This document shows, piece after piece, positions 1 to 10,739 of a DNA stretch of 64,000 bases (positions are counted from its first letter, which is position 1; each line of letters starts with the position of its first letter). The position numbers were made by a program, and so were the translations under genes. The DNA lies in contig NC_071391.1 in NCBI RefSeq assembly GCF_022682495.2, positions 111,707,195 to 111,771,194 of the forward strand. The letters are read 5' to 3'. The notes beneath the pieces were generated by a model that was given only the letters and a program-made list of their open reading frames with translations, did no database searches and had not been told where the DNA came from. This DNA is from Desmodus rotundus. Taxonomy: Eukaryota > Chordata > Mammalia > Chiroptera > Phyllostomidae.

Positions 1-454
1 TTATTTAAATATGGCTACTAAGAAATTTAATGGTGAATTCAGAAGACCACTATTCCTCCCTCTTTAGAATTAGAAAGAACACAGGTGTCCTTTCCACATA
101 CCTGAGGAAGGGCTTCTGGTTATATGGTCATGAAGGATCACATCTCATTGTTCAAATTATCTATCATCCCTGGATTTGATCTTTCGAGGAAACTTAGCCT
201 TGTAGCCTTGTATCTGCTACCCCATCAGCCTTAGATCACTCTTACTTCTTTATACTTCCTTTTCTGAAAAACCACTACTTTACCCCCTTTCTTTCTCAAC
301 AATGTGATTTCTTCAAAGACTATATATTTCCATGAGACAGAAATCTGATTAAGGAGCAATCACAGTGCTCCTGAAGCAACCACACAAAGAGGAGGTGATA
401 CAGGCAGAATGAAACGAATATTAATATCTTGAAACACTATCCTGAGGCAAGAAC
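1..454. other. Unassigned intronic sequence
   Basis: AT-rich sequence without a recognised repeat family, RNA gene or persuasive reading frame. It ends where L1 3'-region similarity begins. Confidence 0.5.
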
Positions 455-1835
455 ACACAGTAGGGTAAAGAGTCTATACAATAAATGGTGCTGGGAAAAT
501 CAGAGAGACACGTGTAATAAAAATGAAACTAGACCACCTTCTTACACCATACACAAGAATAAACTCAAAATGGATTAAATACTTAAATGTAAGACTTGAA
601 ACCATAAAACTCCTGAAGAGAACAAAGGCAGTAAAATCTCAGACATTTATCTTAGAAATATTTTTTTTTCTGATATACCTCCTCAGGCAAGAGAAAAAAA
701 AATAAACAAATGGGACTTTATCAAACTAAATTTTTACACAGCAAAGAAAACTGTTAACAAAATGAAAAGAAAATCCATTGAATGGGAGAATATATTTGCC
801 AATGATACAACTGGTGAGGAGTTAATATCCAAAATTTATAAATAACTCATATAATAAAACACCAAAAATCAAACAATTCAATTAAAAATGGGCAAAGGAC
901 CTGAACAGACACTTCTCAGAAAGGGATACACAGGTGGCCAATAGACATATGAAAACATCCTCATCATTACTACTAATCAGATAAATCTAAATTAAAACCA
1001 CAATAAGGTATCATCTCACAGTTGTCAGAATGGCTACCATCAATAAGTCAATAAACAGCAAGTGTTGGCGAGGATGTGGAGAAAAAGGACCCCTGGTCCA
1101 TGTCGGGGACAATGCAGACTCACGCAGCCAATGTGGGAAGCAATAAGGAGTTTCCTCAGAAAAAACAAAAAAATGTAACTGCCTCATGACCCGGCAATTC
1201 CACTTCTGAGAATATATTCAAAGAAACACAAAACACTAATTCGAAAGAGTATGCACCCCGATGTTCACTGTAGCCTCACTGACAACAGCCAAGCTAAGGA
1301 AGCAGCCCAAGTGCCCATCAATAGACAAGAGGGTAAAACGCTGTGGTACATTTATTAAATGAAATATCACTCGACCCTAAAAAAAGAATGAAATCTTAGC
1401 ATTTGTGACAGGTAGATGGACCTAGAGGGTAATATGCTAAGTTAAATAAGCCAGTCAGAGAAAGACAAACCATATGATTTCACTTTTATGTGGAATCTAA
1501 AGAAAAATATAAATACACAAAATGAAAACATACTCATAGACACGGAGAACAAACCAAAAGGGAGGGGTATTAGAGATGTGGGAATAAAAGGTGATGGGAT
1601 TAAGAAGTACAGAATGGTAGTCACAAAATAATCATAGGGTTGTAAAGCACAGCACAGGAAATATAGTCAATAACATTGTAATAACTGTGTGTGGTGCCAG
1701 GTGGGTAATGGAAATAGCATGGGGACACTTTGTAAAGTATATGGTTGTCTAGCCAGTATGGCGTATGCTATGCACCTGAAACTAATACATAATAATTTTG
1801 AATATAAAGGTCGTTTAAAAATTGAAATTTAAAGA
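455..1835 (+). mobile_element. L1 LINE 3' end (L1MA/L1MB-like), degenerate
   Basis: The block follows the end of mammalian L1 ORF2 and the 3' UTR. Landmarks are 'aataaatggtgctgggaaaa', 'aactcaaaatggattaaa', 'ttggcgaggatgtggagaaa', the 'agacaaaccatatgatttca' segment, and the end 'cacctgaaactaatacataa'. Stops and frameshifts break ORF2, leaving only a 60-codon open stretch at 523-705. The copy is 5'-truncated and inactive. The exact subfamily needs a consensus alignment. Confidence 0.9.
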
Positions 1836-1844
1836 ATGAAGTTA

Positions 1845-2735
1845 GAAAATTACAATGAGATAATACTACTCATCTGTGACATAGCCAACATCCAGAACAC
1901 TGACAACACCAAATGCCTGTGAGGATGTAGCGCTACAGAAACTCTCATTCATTGCTGCTCGGAATGTAAATAATTCAGGGGCTTTTGAAGACAGTTTGGT
2001 GGTTTCTTACAAAATTGAACAGTCTTTTACCACATAATCTAAAATCTCAATCCTTGGCATTTACCCAAAGGTGTTGAAAATTTCCGTCCACACAGAAACC
2101 TTCCCAAGCATGTTTACGACAGCTTTACTCATAACAGCCGAGGTTGGAGCAATCAAGGTGTCTTTCCATAGGTGAATGGAAAAAGAAACTGAATTGAATC
2201 CACACAATGGAATGTTACTCAGCACTAGAAAGAAATGAACCATCAAGCCATAGCAAAACCAAGAGGAAACTTAAATTCCTATTACTAAGTTACAGAAGCC
2301 AATATGAAAAGGCTACATAATGTATGGTTCCAACTACATAACACTCCTGAGAAGGCAAAACTATGGAGCCAATATACAGGTCAGTGGTTGGAAGGGTGAA
2401 AAGGAATGAAAACTGGAGCACAGAGGGCTTTTAGGGCAGTGGAAATACACTGTAAGTGGCCATAATGATGGGAACATGGCATTACACATTTGTCCCAACC
2501 AATAGGAGGTCCAACATCAAGAGTGAACCATGATGTAAACTATGCACTTTGGGTGAATATAATGTGTTGACGTAGGTTCAACAATTGAAGCAAATGTACC
2601 ACTCTGGTGGAGGTGCTGATAATGGGAGAGGCTGTGGGTGTGTGGGTAGTTGGTATATCTTTGTTCTTTCAATTTTGCTGCAAACCTAAAACTGTTCTAA
2701 AAAATAAAGTCTTTAAAAACAAACAAAAAACCCCT
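1845..2735 (+). mobile_element. Older L1 3' end (L1ME-like)
   Basis: A second, more diverged L1 3' segment follows directly. It has the ORF2-end region around 'ggtgttgaaaatttccgtcc' and 'gtatggttccaactacataa'. Its 3' UTR closes with 'ttttgctgcaaacctaaaac' and an AATAAAGT signal before an A-rich tail. The same end type occurs at 25.9 kb. It has no intact reading frame. Confidence 0.8.
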
Positions 2736-2781
2736 ATTATCCTGACCCGTTGTTATTGTTGACAAAGCTTTATAGGTAAGA

Positions 2782-3033
2782 ACAGCCAAGCCTCGGTTCT
2801 TGAACATCTCCCACCCGGAACAGTTTGGTTCGCAACCAAGTGGTTCACGGAAAAAACGTCTCAGTTGTTGAACAAAACTTTGGTTCTTAACCTGACAACC
2901 CTTTCATGCTGATACCTGCATGATTAGCCATACGTCTCTCAGGAGACAAACAAAGAGAGATTTGGTTTTTGAACAAATTATTTCTTGAACAGCCTTCCAG
3001 AATGAAATAAGCTCAAGAATTGAGGTTTTACTG
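2782..3033. mobile_element. Non-autonomous DNA transposon (MITE) with CAGT-type inverted ends
   Basis: The left end 'acagccaagcctcggttctt' pairs with the right end, whose reverse complement reads 'acagtaaaacctcaattctt', giving imperfect terminal inverted repeats of about 25 bp around roughly 250 bp. CAGT ends and a TA just outside the right end suggest a Tc1/mariner-Tigger-type MITE. The matching left TA is lost. It has no coding capacity. Confidence 0.7.
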
Positions 3034-3039
3034 TACCAT

Positions 3040-3725
3040 TTAAAAAAAATTTTTTACAACCTTTGGAAGTGGAGGATGAAAGGAGGGTAAAAAAGACCAG
3101 TTGAGGAATGTTTGGGAGAATAATCACAAAGAAACACTGGACTTACTTTAGCACCTCTAGGACCTCCTGAGATTCTTATTTGCCACACAACTTAAACTCT
3201 GACCTCTTACATGTCAACATCCCAAAAAAGGGCAAAAGCCAATGAACAGATCTCTGATGGACTCTTCTATGACTGATGATTAACTTGGAAGCTGAATATA
3301 TTATTTTCTAAGTTTTTTCAATTCTACAAGTGATTGTATTGGGCCAATTTTATGTCTTTTCCCAATGGGTCATATTTTGTAAATCAGGAATCACAGTGCC
3401 ACATGTGCAAATCTGTATAACTTCAAAATAAAAGACTCAGCCAATTCTTAGAAAAGAAAGATGCAAAAGGCTTAATCCATCAGATCCTGCCAATATTCAT
3501 TCTCTAAAATTACTAGATGTATTTACAGTTTCCCTGGGTCTAATAATAAATCCCTGGCCTTTCAATCTGCTTCCTAAATAATTGCATTTAAAAGACATAC
3601 CCCATTGTGTTTTTAACATTACACTGAAGTTAGTTTCAAGAGATGTCTGTAGGTCGTTAATTTAATCATGAATCATTATGCCTCAGTTTAGTAGTCCATA
3701 ATCTTCTACACCCACACTTTTCAGT
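3040..3725. other. Unassigned intronic sequence
   Basis: AT-rich, with no recognised repeat family, gene or strong structure. Part may be very old repeat beyond recognition by eye. Confidence 0.4.
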
Positions 3726-5540
3726 GTTCTATCCTCCCCACCACATTCAAGTCACTCTCACAAAGGTTCCAGTTCTTTTCCAAATCATTAAAGAGCGAAT
3801 TTCAGTCACAGTCTCATTCACCCTCTCTGGCTCCTTTGATATTGTTAGCTGTTCCTTCTTTCTTAGATGTTCCCCCTTCATTGTCATTTCTGACGTCATT
3901 GTGCTTGGTAATTTTCCCAAAACACCTACACAGTTCTCAGTTGAGATTCCTCTTTTCCTGTTCCCCAGGATTCCATTTACTACTCTATTGTACAAATTCT
4001 ACCTAAGACATTGCACCCACTATGATGATTTCAGCAATCACTGATACACTGATGACTACAAAGTCACTATTTACGATAGTCATTTGTCCTCTGTGCTCCA
4101 AAAGTACATTTCCCCCGCAAATGGAGCTATTTCTTTAATTGCACTTCTTATGGCCCTTTTCTCTCTTCACATGGGCTGCTCTCCCTAACCGGCTCACTTC
4201 GTCCGAGAGTTTAACTGCCACCCTTTTGTCACAGATTGCCAATGTGCCTGTCCAGTCTAAATGTCTTTCGAGCTTGAGCACCCTATGTTCAACTGCCTAA
4301 TGGGGCACGTCCACCTGGATGACCATGAAGCCTCTCAAATTCAAAACATGCAAACTGTGTATGCTGTCTTCCCCAAAGTGCAGTTTCTCCCTCACAGTCA
4401 CAGTCTTGGTGAGTGGCCCCAGCACCCACAGGTTGCCCAAGACAGGAAACTCTGTTTCCAGATTTTCCTCACTCCCCACTTCCATTCACCACATGCTCTC
4501 AATCCTGTCATGAAAATGTACCACATGCCTTTTAAAAATATGTATTGTATTTTTCTATCATCATTTAACCCTCTTATATGCCCCTCCCCCTGCAATCACC
4601 ACACTGTTGACCATGTCCATGAGTCCTTTTTCCTTTTTGCTCAATCCCTGCACCCCTAACCTCCCCCCACACTCGCAGATGTCACCTGCTCTCTATCTGT
4701 GAGTCTGTCTCTATTTTGCTTGTTAGTTCAGTTTGTTCATTAGATTCCACATATAAAATAAATCATATGGTACTTGTCTTTCTCTGACTGGCTTATTTCA
4801 TGTTTGTCCTTTTTTTAAATCACCAGTACTGCCAGTACTACCTCAGAGACACAACCCTCATCCTTTTTTGCTTAACCTATTCAAACAGACTCCTTAGTGC
4901 TCCTTCTTCATGCCTCTTGTCTTCCTCACCTTCCCTTAAGACACTCAAGAAGGCAGTTTTTATTCTGTTGCAATAAAGGCTCTGCTAACATGCAAATTGA
5001 ATCAGCTCCGTAACCAGCTCAAAATCCCGGTCTTCCCACAAGCCACATGATACAGAGAAAAATCCTTACACTACGGCTACAGCATCCTCTGAGTGCCCTT
5101 CATGTTTCTGACAAGCCTGATCTGTTGCCATTCTCCCTCCGGTCCTTTAAAATCTGGCACTCTTGTCATTTCCAACACATTGTGCCTTCTCAAGTTCCTC
5201 AGCTTCTCCCAGTGTTGTTCTTCCTTTGATTGCCTTTCACATTTATGGACCTGTAAAACTTCATCCATGAAGTCTCATGTCAAGGATTACCCACGAACAT
5301 TTCCCCGACTTGCTCATGTTCTCTTAGATGATTAGTAATCTGTTATCTGTCAGCCTGTTCTTGGCAATGCATTTTACACACAATACTTATCTCTGATAAT
5401 GTTTGTGAGATTTCATCAGTTAACACATTTCAAAGTCTGAGTTGTGCTGAGCCCATAAGATTAAAACTGAATAAACATTCGCCATTCTTATTAACAGTTA
5501 ACATGGTATATCATTTTTATTATATTTGATATTAAACTCT
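3726..5540 (+). mobile_element. L2 LINE copy covering reverse-transcriptase region to near the 3' end
   Basis: The pyrimidine-rich sequence follows the L2 ORF2 consensus. 'actgcctaatggggcacgtc' followed by 'cacctggatg' corresponds to the NCLLDISTWM region. 'ctctcaaattcaaaacatgc' corresponds to the HLKLNMSKT region. Around 5.08-5.10 kb, 'gtgcccttcatg' corresponds to the 'aaggcccttcatgatctggc' segment. Open stretches at 3724-4044 and 4261-4659 are relics of this ORF in shifted frames. A reverse-oriented L1 piece interrupts it at about 4535-4800. It is decayed and non-functional but long for an L2 copy. Confidence 0.75.
4535..4800 (-). mobile_element. L1 3' fragment, reverse orientation, inside L2
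   Basis: The reverse complement reads as an L1 3' region, with 'aagccagtcagagaaagaca' followed by a 'tatgtggaatctaatgaaca' segment and 'aaaatagagacagactcaca'. A related reverse fragment lies at 35.3 kb. Its position within L2-like sequence shows it inserted later than the L2. Confidence 0.8.
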
Positions 5541-5705
5541 TTAGAGCAAAAACCACATCTTGATTTTGCAATGTGGAGGATTTTCTCCCTCCAATAGCTT
5601 TGTGTTTCTCTTAAATTTAGATAAAATCAGGTGTGAAATGTGCACAAAGCAAGATTATCAAACAAGTTTGAATCTCCATGAACTGATATGCAAGCAATGT
5701 CTGTG

Positions 5706-5940
5706 TTTAAAAGAACATTGAGCCCTGGCTGGTGTGGCTCAGTGGATTGAGTGCCAGTCTGAGAACCAAAGGGTCACTGATTTGATTCCCAGTCAGGGCA
5801 CATGCCCTGGGTTGTGGGCCAGGTCTCCAGCAGGGGGTGCTTGAGAGGCAATCACACATTGATATTTCTTTTCTTCTCTTTCTCCCTCCCTTCGCCTTCT
5901 CTAACAATAAAGAAATAAAATATTTTTAAAAGAACACTGA
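5706..5940 (+). mobile_element. Ves SINE (bat tRNA-derived) with target-site duplication
   Basis: The head 'ccctggctggtgtggctcag' leads into the tRNA-like A and B box region ('tgatttgattcccagtcagg'), then 'gggttgtgggccaggtctcc', a CT-rich tract and an A-rich tail. The 16-bp flank 'tttaaaagaacattga' (5706-5721) recurs as 'tttaaaagaacactga' (5925-5940), a target-site duplication with one mismatch. The element itself is about 5722-5924. This marks the genome as a bat. Confidence 0.95.
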
Positions 5941-5999
5941 TATCTAGAAATTTTGACAATTTACACCATTCTACCCTAGTCACTAAGTTCAATAAAGTG

Positions 6000-6229
6000 T
6001 GTGCATGTATGTTTGCACATATACATATATATGTATAAAGTTGCATGCAACACATTTGTATAAAATTATTTATGTATTATTTACATATTATATACGAATA
6101 TATGCATAAATAAATATGCAACTTATTTGCAATAATCTCTGCATATATTGTTGCATAAGACATATTAATGATATTACATGCAGAAATTATATAATTATAA
6201 TTTATATATACTTTATAATTGTATGACAG
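6000..6229. repeat. AT-rich low-complexity leader
   Basis: TATA/TGCATA-rich sequence with many short alternations leading into the TG/CA tract. No gene is evident. Confidence 0.6.
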
Positions 6230-6652
6230 ACCATATGTGTGTGCACTTATATGTGCACATATGTATATCTTATGTGTATATGTGTGTATGTGTGTGCATG
6301 TGTGCATGCACGTGCACGTGCACACATGTATGTGCATGTGTGTGCATGCATGCACAGGTGCACACAAACCGTATGTGTATATACACCATGTGTGTTCACA
6401 TGTACACACATGTGTGTAGATATATACACATGTGTGTGCATGTGCCGTGCATACGCACATGTGTGTGTGCGCCTGTGTGCACTCATACACCTGTGTGTAT
6501 GCATGTGTGTGCACATGCACACATACATGGTTTGTGCACACGTGCACATATGGTTTATATGTGCGTGTATATACATGTGTGTGCGTGTGCATGTACATTT
6601 ATACATATATGTGCATATGCGCACGCGCACATGTGCTCGTGCACACATATGA
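6230..6652. repeat. Long compound (TG/CA/TGCA) alternating purine-pyrimidine tract
   Basis: About 420 bp of nearly unbroken purine-pyrimidine alternation made of TGTG, CACA, TGCA, ACGT and TATA units (for example 'tgtgcatgcacgtgcacgtg'). Such sequence is Z-DNA-prone and full of small palindromes. Long open frames exist on both strands (up to about 170 codons) because Cys/Val/His/Met/Tyr/Thr codons replace stops in this composition. They are not genes. Confidence 0.9.
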
Positions 6653-7638
6653 GGTCTGTCCAGAAGAAGTCCAACCATTGTTAATACAATGAGAATGTTT
6701 ATATCCATTCTTTTGTGAGTCATCTCGGGAGACTATGCTTCAGGTTGTGGGGAGACTGAAGCAGCTCTACCCACTCTAGCACCTAAGTTGAAGGGATGAT
6801 AACTATCTTGGGGATGTTCTTCATGTGGTGCAAAATAACAAGTTCAAATACGTAAGCATATTTAAACTCTTTTCTCAAACATTTTTTATAATACCTCATT
6901 TGCCAAAGCAAGTCATATGGCCAAGCTCAATGTCAATGCCTGGGGAAATATACTCTGAGACCTAGAGACTATGTCAATCATGTAATGCAAAGTCTGTCTG
7001 GAAGATGTCCAACCATTGTTAATATAACAAAAATGGTTTGTGAGACATTGATGTAACCTGGCAGCCAAAGAGAGTGGATTGGAATGCACAAGTGTGGACA
7101 CTGACAGCTTCACTGTGCTAGTCAGTGGGGGTGCTAGATACTGGTGATTTAGGGTGTGTACTGTGTGGCAGTGGCATTCAAAATGAGTTAATGGAGAAAT
7201 TAATCTGCATCAAATTTTGTGTTAACCTTGAATATTCCTCCACAGAACCTATTTGGATGATTCAGAAGGCCACAGCTAAGGGCAACTGATGATTGGCAGC
7301 TTCATCAGGACAACACGCCCACTCATATGTCACAACTCATACAGAGAGATTTTTGGCAAACCACCAAATCACACAGCCCACCTACAGCCCAGATTTGGTG
7401 TCCTGTGATGTCTGGCTTTTCCCAAAACTAAAATCACCTTTGAAAGGGAAGAGATTTCAGACCATCTGTGAAATTCAGAAAAATACAATGGGGAAGCTGA
7501 TGGTAATTTGGAGAACTGTGTGAGGTCCCAAGGTGCCTACTTTGAAGGGGACTGAGACATCATTGTCCTATGTACAGTGTTTCTTGTATCTTGTATCTTC
7601 TTCAACAAATGTCTCTATTTTTCATATTACATGACTGG

Positions 7639-7640
<2 letters not shown>
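6650..7640 (+). mobile_element. Mariner (Tc1/mariner) transposon remnant with broken transposase
   Basis: Mariner transposase cuts and pastes DNA using a DD34D triad. The region near 7285-7345 encodes WQLHQDN, matching the block with the second catalytic Asp. A +/-1 frameshift moves the rest into another frame that reads FLANHQITQPTYSPDL, with the third Asp, then CDVWLFPKLKSPLKGKRF. The 3' end 'ttcttgtatcttgtatcttc' matches the copy at 57.0 kb. Most of the N-terminal half is missing. The end-like motif 'tccaaccattgttaatacaa' occurs at about 6671 and again in variant form at about 7010. This implies a duplication or two overlapping insertions. Confidence 0.85.

Positions 7641-7681
<41 letters not shown>
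7640..7681. repeat. (TA)n microsatellite
   Basis: About 20 uninterrupted TA units directly after the mariner 3' end. TA is the mariner target site, so the tract may have grown from a TA-rich integration site. Confidence 0.95.
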
Positions 7682-7684
<3 letters not shown>

Positions 7685-7689
7685 CAACC

Positions 7690-8284
7690 ATTTTTAGAGT
7701 CTACTCACTAAAGTAAGCATCTCCCAACCTTTCCTATTAGCCCCCAAATATGTATTTTCACATCATGGTGTAGTATGTTTTCTGCAGTACTATAGCAGAC
7801 TCTGGTTCTGAGTCTGGTACAGGTGTGTTTCACAGGCATCAGTAACAGAACATAATCCAACTCATTAATGTTCTCATTACTTTTATAGCCACCTGAGCTA
7901 AAAACTTCAAAGTCATTCTCAACCTACTCCCCCACGCCCACACTGAATCATCTCCAATTCCATCACCACCCTCTGAGGTTAGGTTTTTAACCACCTTTAG
8001 TCTGATCTGCAACCAACACTGCTTTCACTGTTCTACCAGTTATTATTCAAAAATATAGGGCTGATCAGAATCTTTATCTGCTTTAAAAAAATTCATAGTT
8101 CACCACTGCCTAACAGATAAAGTTTCCAAACGCCTTCATGCAGAAGTTCTCAAACTTACTTGCCTGCGGTAGCACGCAGGAGGGATGAAATCCACAGTTC
8201 TGACATATCTTCTTTATTGTTCTCAGGGTAACTCTTTCCACACTCATTCAAGTGCGTGAGGTTGGCACTAGTACCGACTGCAGT
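7690..8284. other. Unassigned intronic sequence
   Basis: No repeat or gene recognised. It contains a short pyrimidine-rich part around 7915-8035 that may be old L2, not assigned. Confidence 0.4.
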
Positions 8285-9083
8285 AGTCAAAGGAATGGCC
8301 CTTCAAAAATGTCTACATTTCAATCCTTGCAGTCTATGAATATGATAACTTATATAGCAAAAGGGACCTTTAGTATGGTTGAACTATGGATCTTAAGTAA
8401 GGAAGAGTATTCTGGATTATCTAAGTGGGCCAAATATATCATATTTTGCCACGTATAATGAGCATCCAAGCTTTCAGGAAAAAAATCTTTCCTTTTAATT
8501 TTTTAATTCAATCTTTTATTTATTTATATTTAGATACTTTTTTATTATAAAGGAATTTTAGCATTTATTTTTTAACATATTATGGTACAAGAAATTTTAT
8601 GTAACAAATAGTTACAAGACACAAGAACAGATACAAGGTACAAGAAATTTAATGTACTGGTAACAAATTAGTACTACCCATGCGTAATGTGCACCCTTAT
8701 TTTTCCCTCAAAAATTTGGGGAAAAAAGTGCACATTATATATGGCAAAATACAGAATTATAAAGCAGATTCTAAAAAGAAGGCAGGAGGTCAGAGTGAGA
8801 AGATGTGATGGTAGAGAAGCAGAGGTAGGGGTGATACCATTGAAAAAAATGGGGGAGGGGGCGCAAGCTAGGGAATGCAGTTGCTTCCAGGGCTGGAAAG
8901 ACAAGAAACTGTTTTCAGCTGGAGCTCAGAGAAGGAACAGGTCTGCTGATATTTGACTGTAATACATGAGACTGACTTTGGACTAATCACCTCCAGACCT
9001 TTAACATCATAAAGTTGTATTATTTTAAGCCACAGAATTTCTGGTAATAAGTTGCCATAGCAATGAGAAACTAATGTAGAGAT
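8285..9083 (+). mobile_element. MLT1-type (MaLR) solo LTR, split by a MITE
   Basis: The left part (8285-8436) follows MLT1: 'aaaatgtctacatttcaatc', 'agcaaaagggacctttagta' and 'ctggattatctaagtgggcc'. After an inserted element, the match resumes with 'tgagaagatgtgatg', 'tagggaatgcagttgcttcc' and the terminal block 'cctccagacc', 'attttaagccacag', 'agaaactaatgta'. It is a non-coding remnant of an endogenous retrovirus-like element. Confidence 0.85.
8437..8755. mobile_element. MITE inserted in the MLT1 LTR
   Basis: The left end 'catattttgccacgtataat' is mirrored at the right end, whose reverse complement reads 'gtattttgccatatataatg', giving inverted repeats of about 25 bp. The interior is AT-rich with repeated 'acaagaaattt' and 'aacaaat' motifs and has no coding capacity. 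It separates two abutting parts of the MLT1 consensus. The superfamily is unassigned. Confidence 0.75.
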
Positions 9084-10100
9084 AATTGTTCTAATTTAAC
9101 AAATTAAGCAACTTGCTTACTTTTTGTGTTAAGTAACAAAAAACCTACCGAAGCTCTTTTTTTTTTTTTTTTTACCACCTCTCCCATGCCTCTTGCATTA
9201 TATACAAAACCTTCTGGACTGAATCACTGGGCTCCACTTTACTAGAGTTTTGTGCTATAAGAATAAGGAGATACGCTCTCATTTTCCTAAGAAGCTGCTA
9301 AAATAGTGATTTGGAAAAATGTTATAAATATACAAGGAAAAAGCAAATAAATTATACAATAATGGAATGTCTTAAAATCAAGGCAATACAAGGTAAGAGA
9401 GTGATTGTTTTGAAGCTGGAATTATTTGGGCATGTTTTAAGGAGGTCTTCTGTTTTTAAGCACACTTAATTTTTTTTATAAAGAAATCAAAATGAGGTTG
9501 GAATGAGTAGATTTATATAGGAATAAAGCCAAAGCATGTTAAGAGAACGGATTTGATTGATAATTCAGTGTCTTGAACTGAATAACTCACTTCATAAATA
9601 TATATTTATGAAATACATATCATATATATGTGATATATATGAAATATATATCACATATCATAAACATATAGTTTAATACATTTTCACAAACTAAACAACC
9701 TGGAAAGTTCCTAACAACCTTTTCCAGTCTCTAAACTCCAAGAGTGTTGGTTTGCATCCTCAGGCGATCCCTCAGTGAAATCTGAAACTGGCCCACTGTA
9801 CACAGGGGGCAAAGGCAGATGGAAGAAAGAGGCAGGCAGAGCACTTGGGATTAGTAAGTGACAGCTTTAATAGGCAAGGGAACTTACGTACAAGGCCTGT
9901 CTCTGGTGACCAGAAGATGAGTAGATCTCTGTCCGTACTTGTAACAGGAAATGGACATACTATACTTAATATAAAACTACCCATACTAATGATAGTAAAT
10001 ATTAAACACTGCTTGTTACTCTTTCAAAGTTAGAGATTACCTGTTAAAAGTTTCTTTTCTAAGCATAATTTACCAGAATCAACAGGTTCAATTCCTGTGT
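9084..10100. other. Unassigned intron with an AT hairpin
   Basis: No gene recognised. It holds a T-run near 9158-9173 and the strong AT hairpin at 9626-9658, listed separately. The remainder shows no assignable repeat. Confidence 0.4.
9626..9658. repeat. Perfect AT-rich hairpin
   Basis: Arms of 15 bp (ATATGTGATATATAT and its exact complement) enclose a GAA loop. It could extrude as a small cruciform. No function is implied. Confidence 0.85.
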
Positions 10101-10119
10101 AAACCTAAGAAACGGCCTG

Positions 10120-10735
10120 ATGTCAGAGTCCTGCTAAAGCTGACAAAGACCAGATGGCCAACTCGAGGATGCTGACCATAAAGATCTGTATCAGAACCAG
10201 CAAGGACACTGCCTGCACATCCACAACCTCTCCCCTGATCTCTTTGTTCTGTTTTCCATAAAAACCTCTCCCTGCACTAAAATGTTACATTGCGACCATG
10301 ATTTAGTATCTCCCAGATAGTTATCAAAGGTATGTATTCTGTAACAAATCGTAGTATATAATCAACCCTGTGCTTTAGTTCCCCTTGCAGCTGTAAACCA
10401 CACCAAGATAGGAATGCTAATGCACATTGAGAGAGAACATGGGAACAAAAAGAGTAATGCTGGGCAGGAGCTGCATGGTACCCCTCTCCCGAGAGTAAGG
10501 GCCCTTCCCCTTACTTCCACTTCCCTCTCCCAAGAGAAACTGCACCCCCCTAGGAAATTTCCTCCTCTGGAATTCCCACCAACTCCCTATAAGAATTGCT
10601 GGCTTCACCGGATGTTAAGATAAGTTTCTGAGGACAAGAGACCCCATCTTCTTGAGAGGCTGGCACTTGAATAAATTACTTTCCTTCTCATCAGCACCTG
10701 TCTCATGAGTTTGACTTCCATTGTGACAGGCAGCC
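10120..10735 (+). mobile_element. LTR-like block (endogenous retrovirus solo LTR)
   Basis: Sequence with LTR architecture: a core-promoter-like 'ctccctataagaattgctgg' near 10581, followed by a polyadenylation-like 'tgaataaattac' near 10668, then a T/C-rich stretch and 'cctgtctcatgagtttgac', which resembles class I LTR ends. Spacing and order favour an LTR, but I cannot name the family. Boundaries are approximate and no retroviral genes flank it. Confidence 0.5.
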
Positions 10736-10739
10736 AAAC

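Noticed and set aside
4261..4659. 132-codon plus-strand frame as a novel gene
   Set aside because: It spans L2 sequence and runs into a reverse L1 fragment; it is repeat-derived.
6077..6723. Several overlapping open frames of 66-173 codons on both strands
   Set aside because: All are produced by the TG/CA/TGCA low-complexity tract, which rarely forms stops. The proteins are just Cys/His/Thr/Tyr/Val repeats with no domain.
7293..7523. Functional mariner transposase
   Set aside because: The catalytic blocks lie in different frames, the N-terminal half is largely missing, and the frame ends early.
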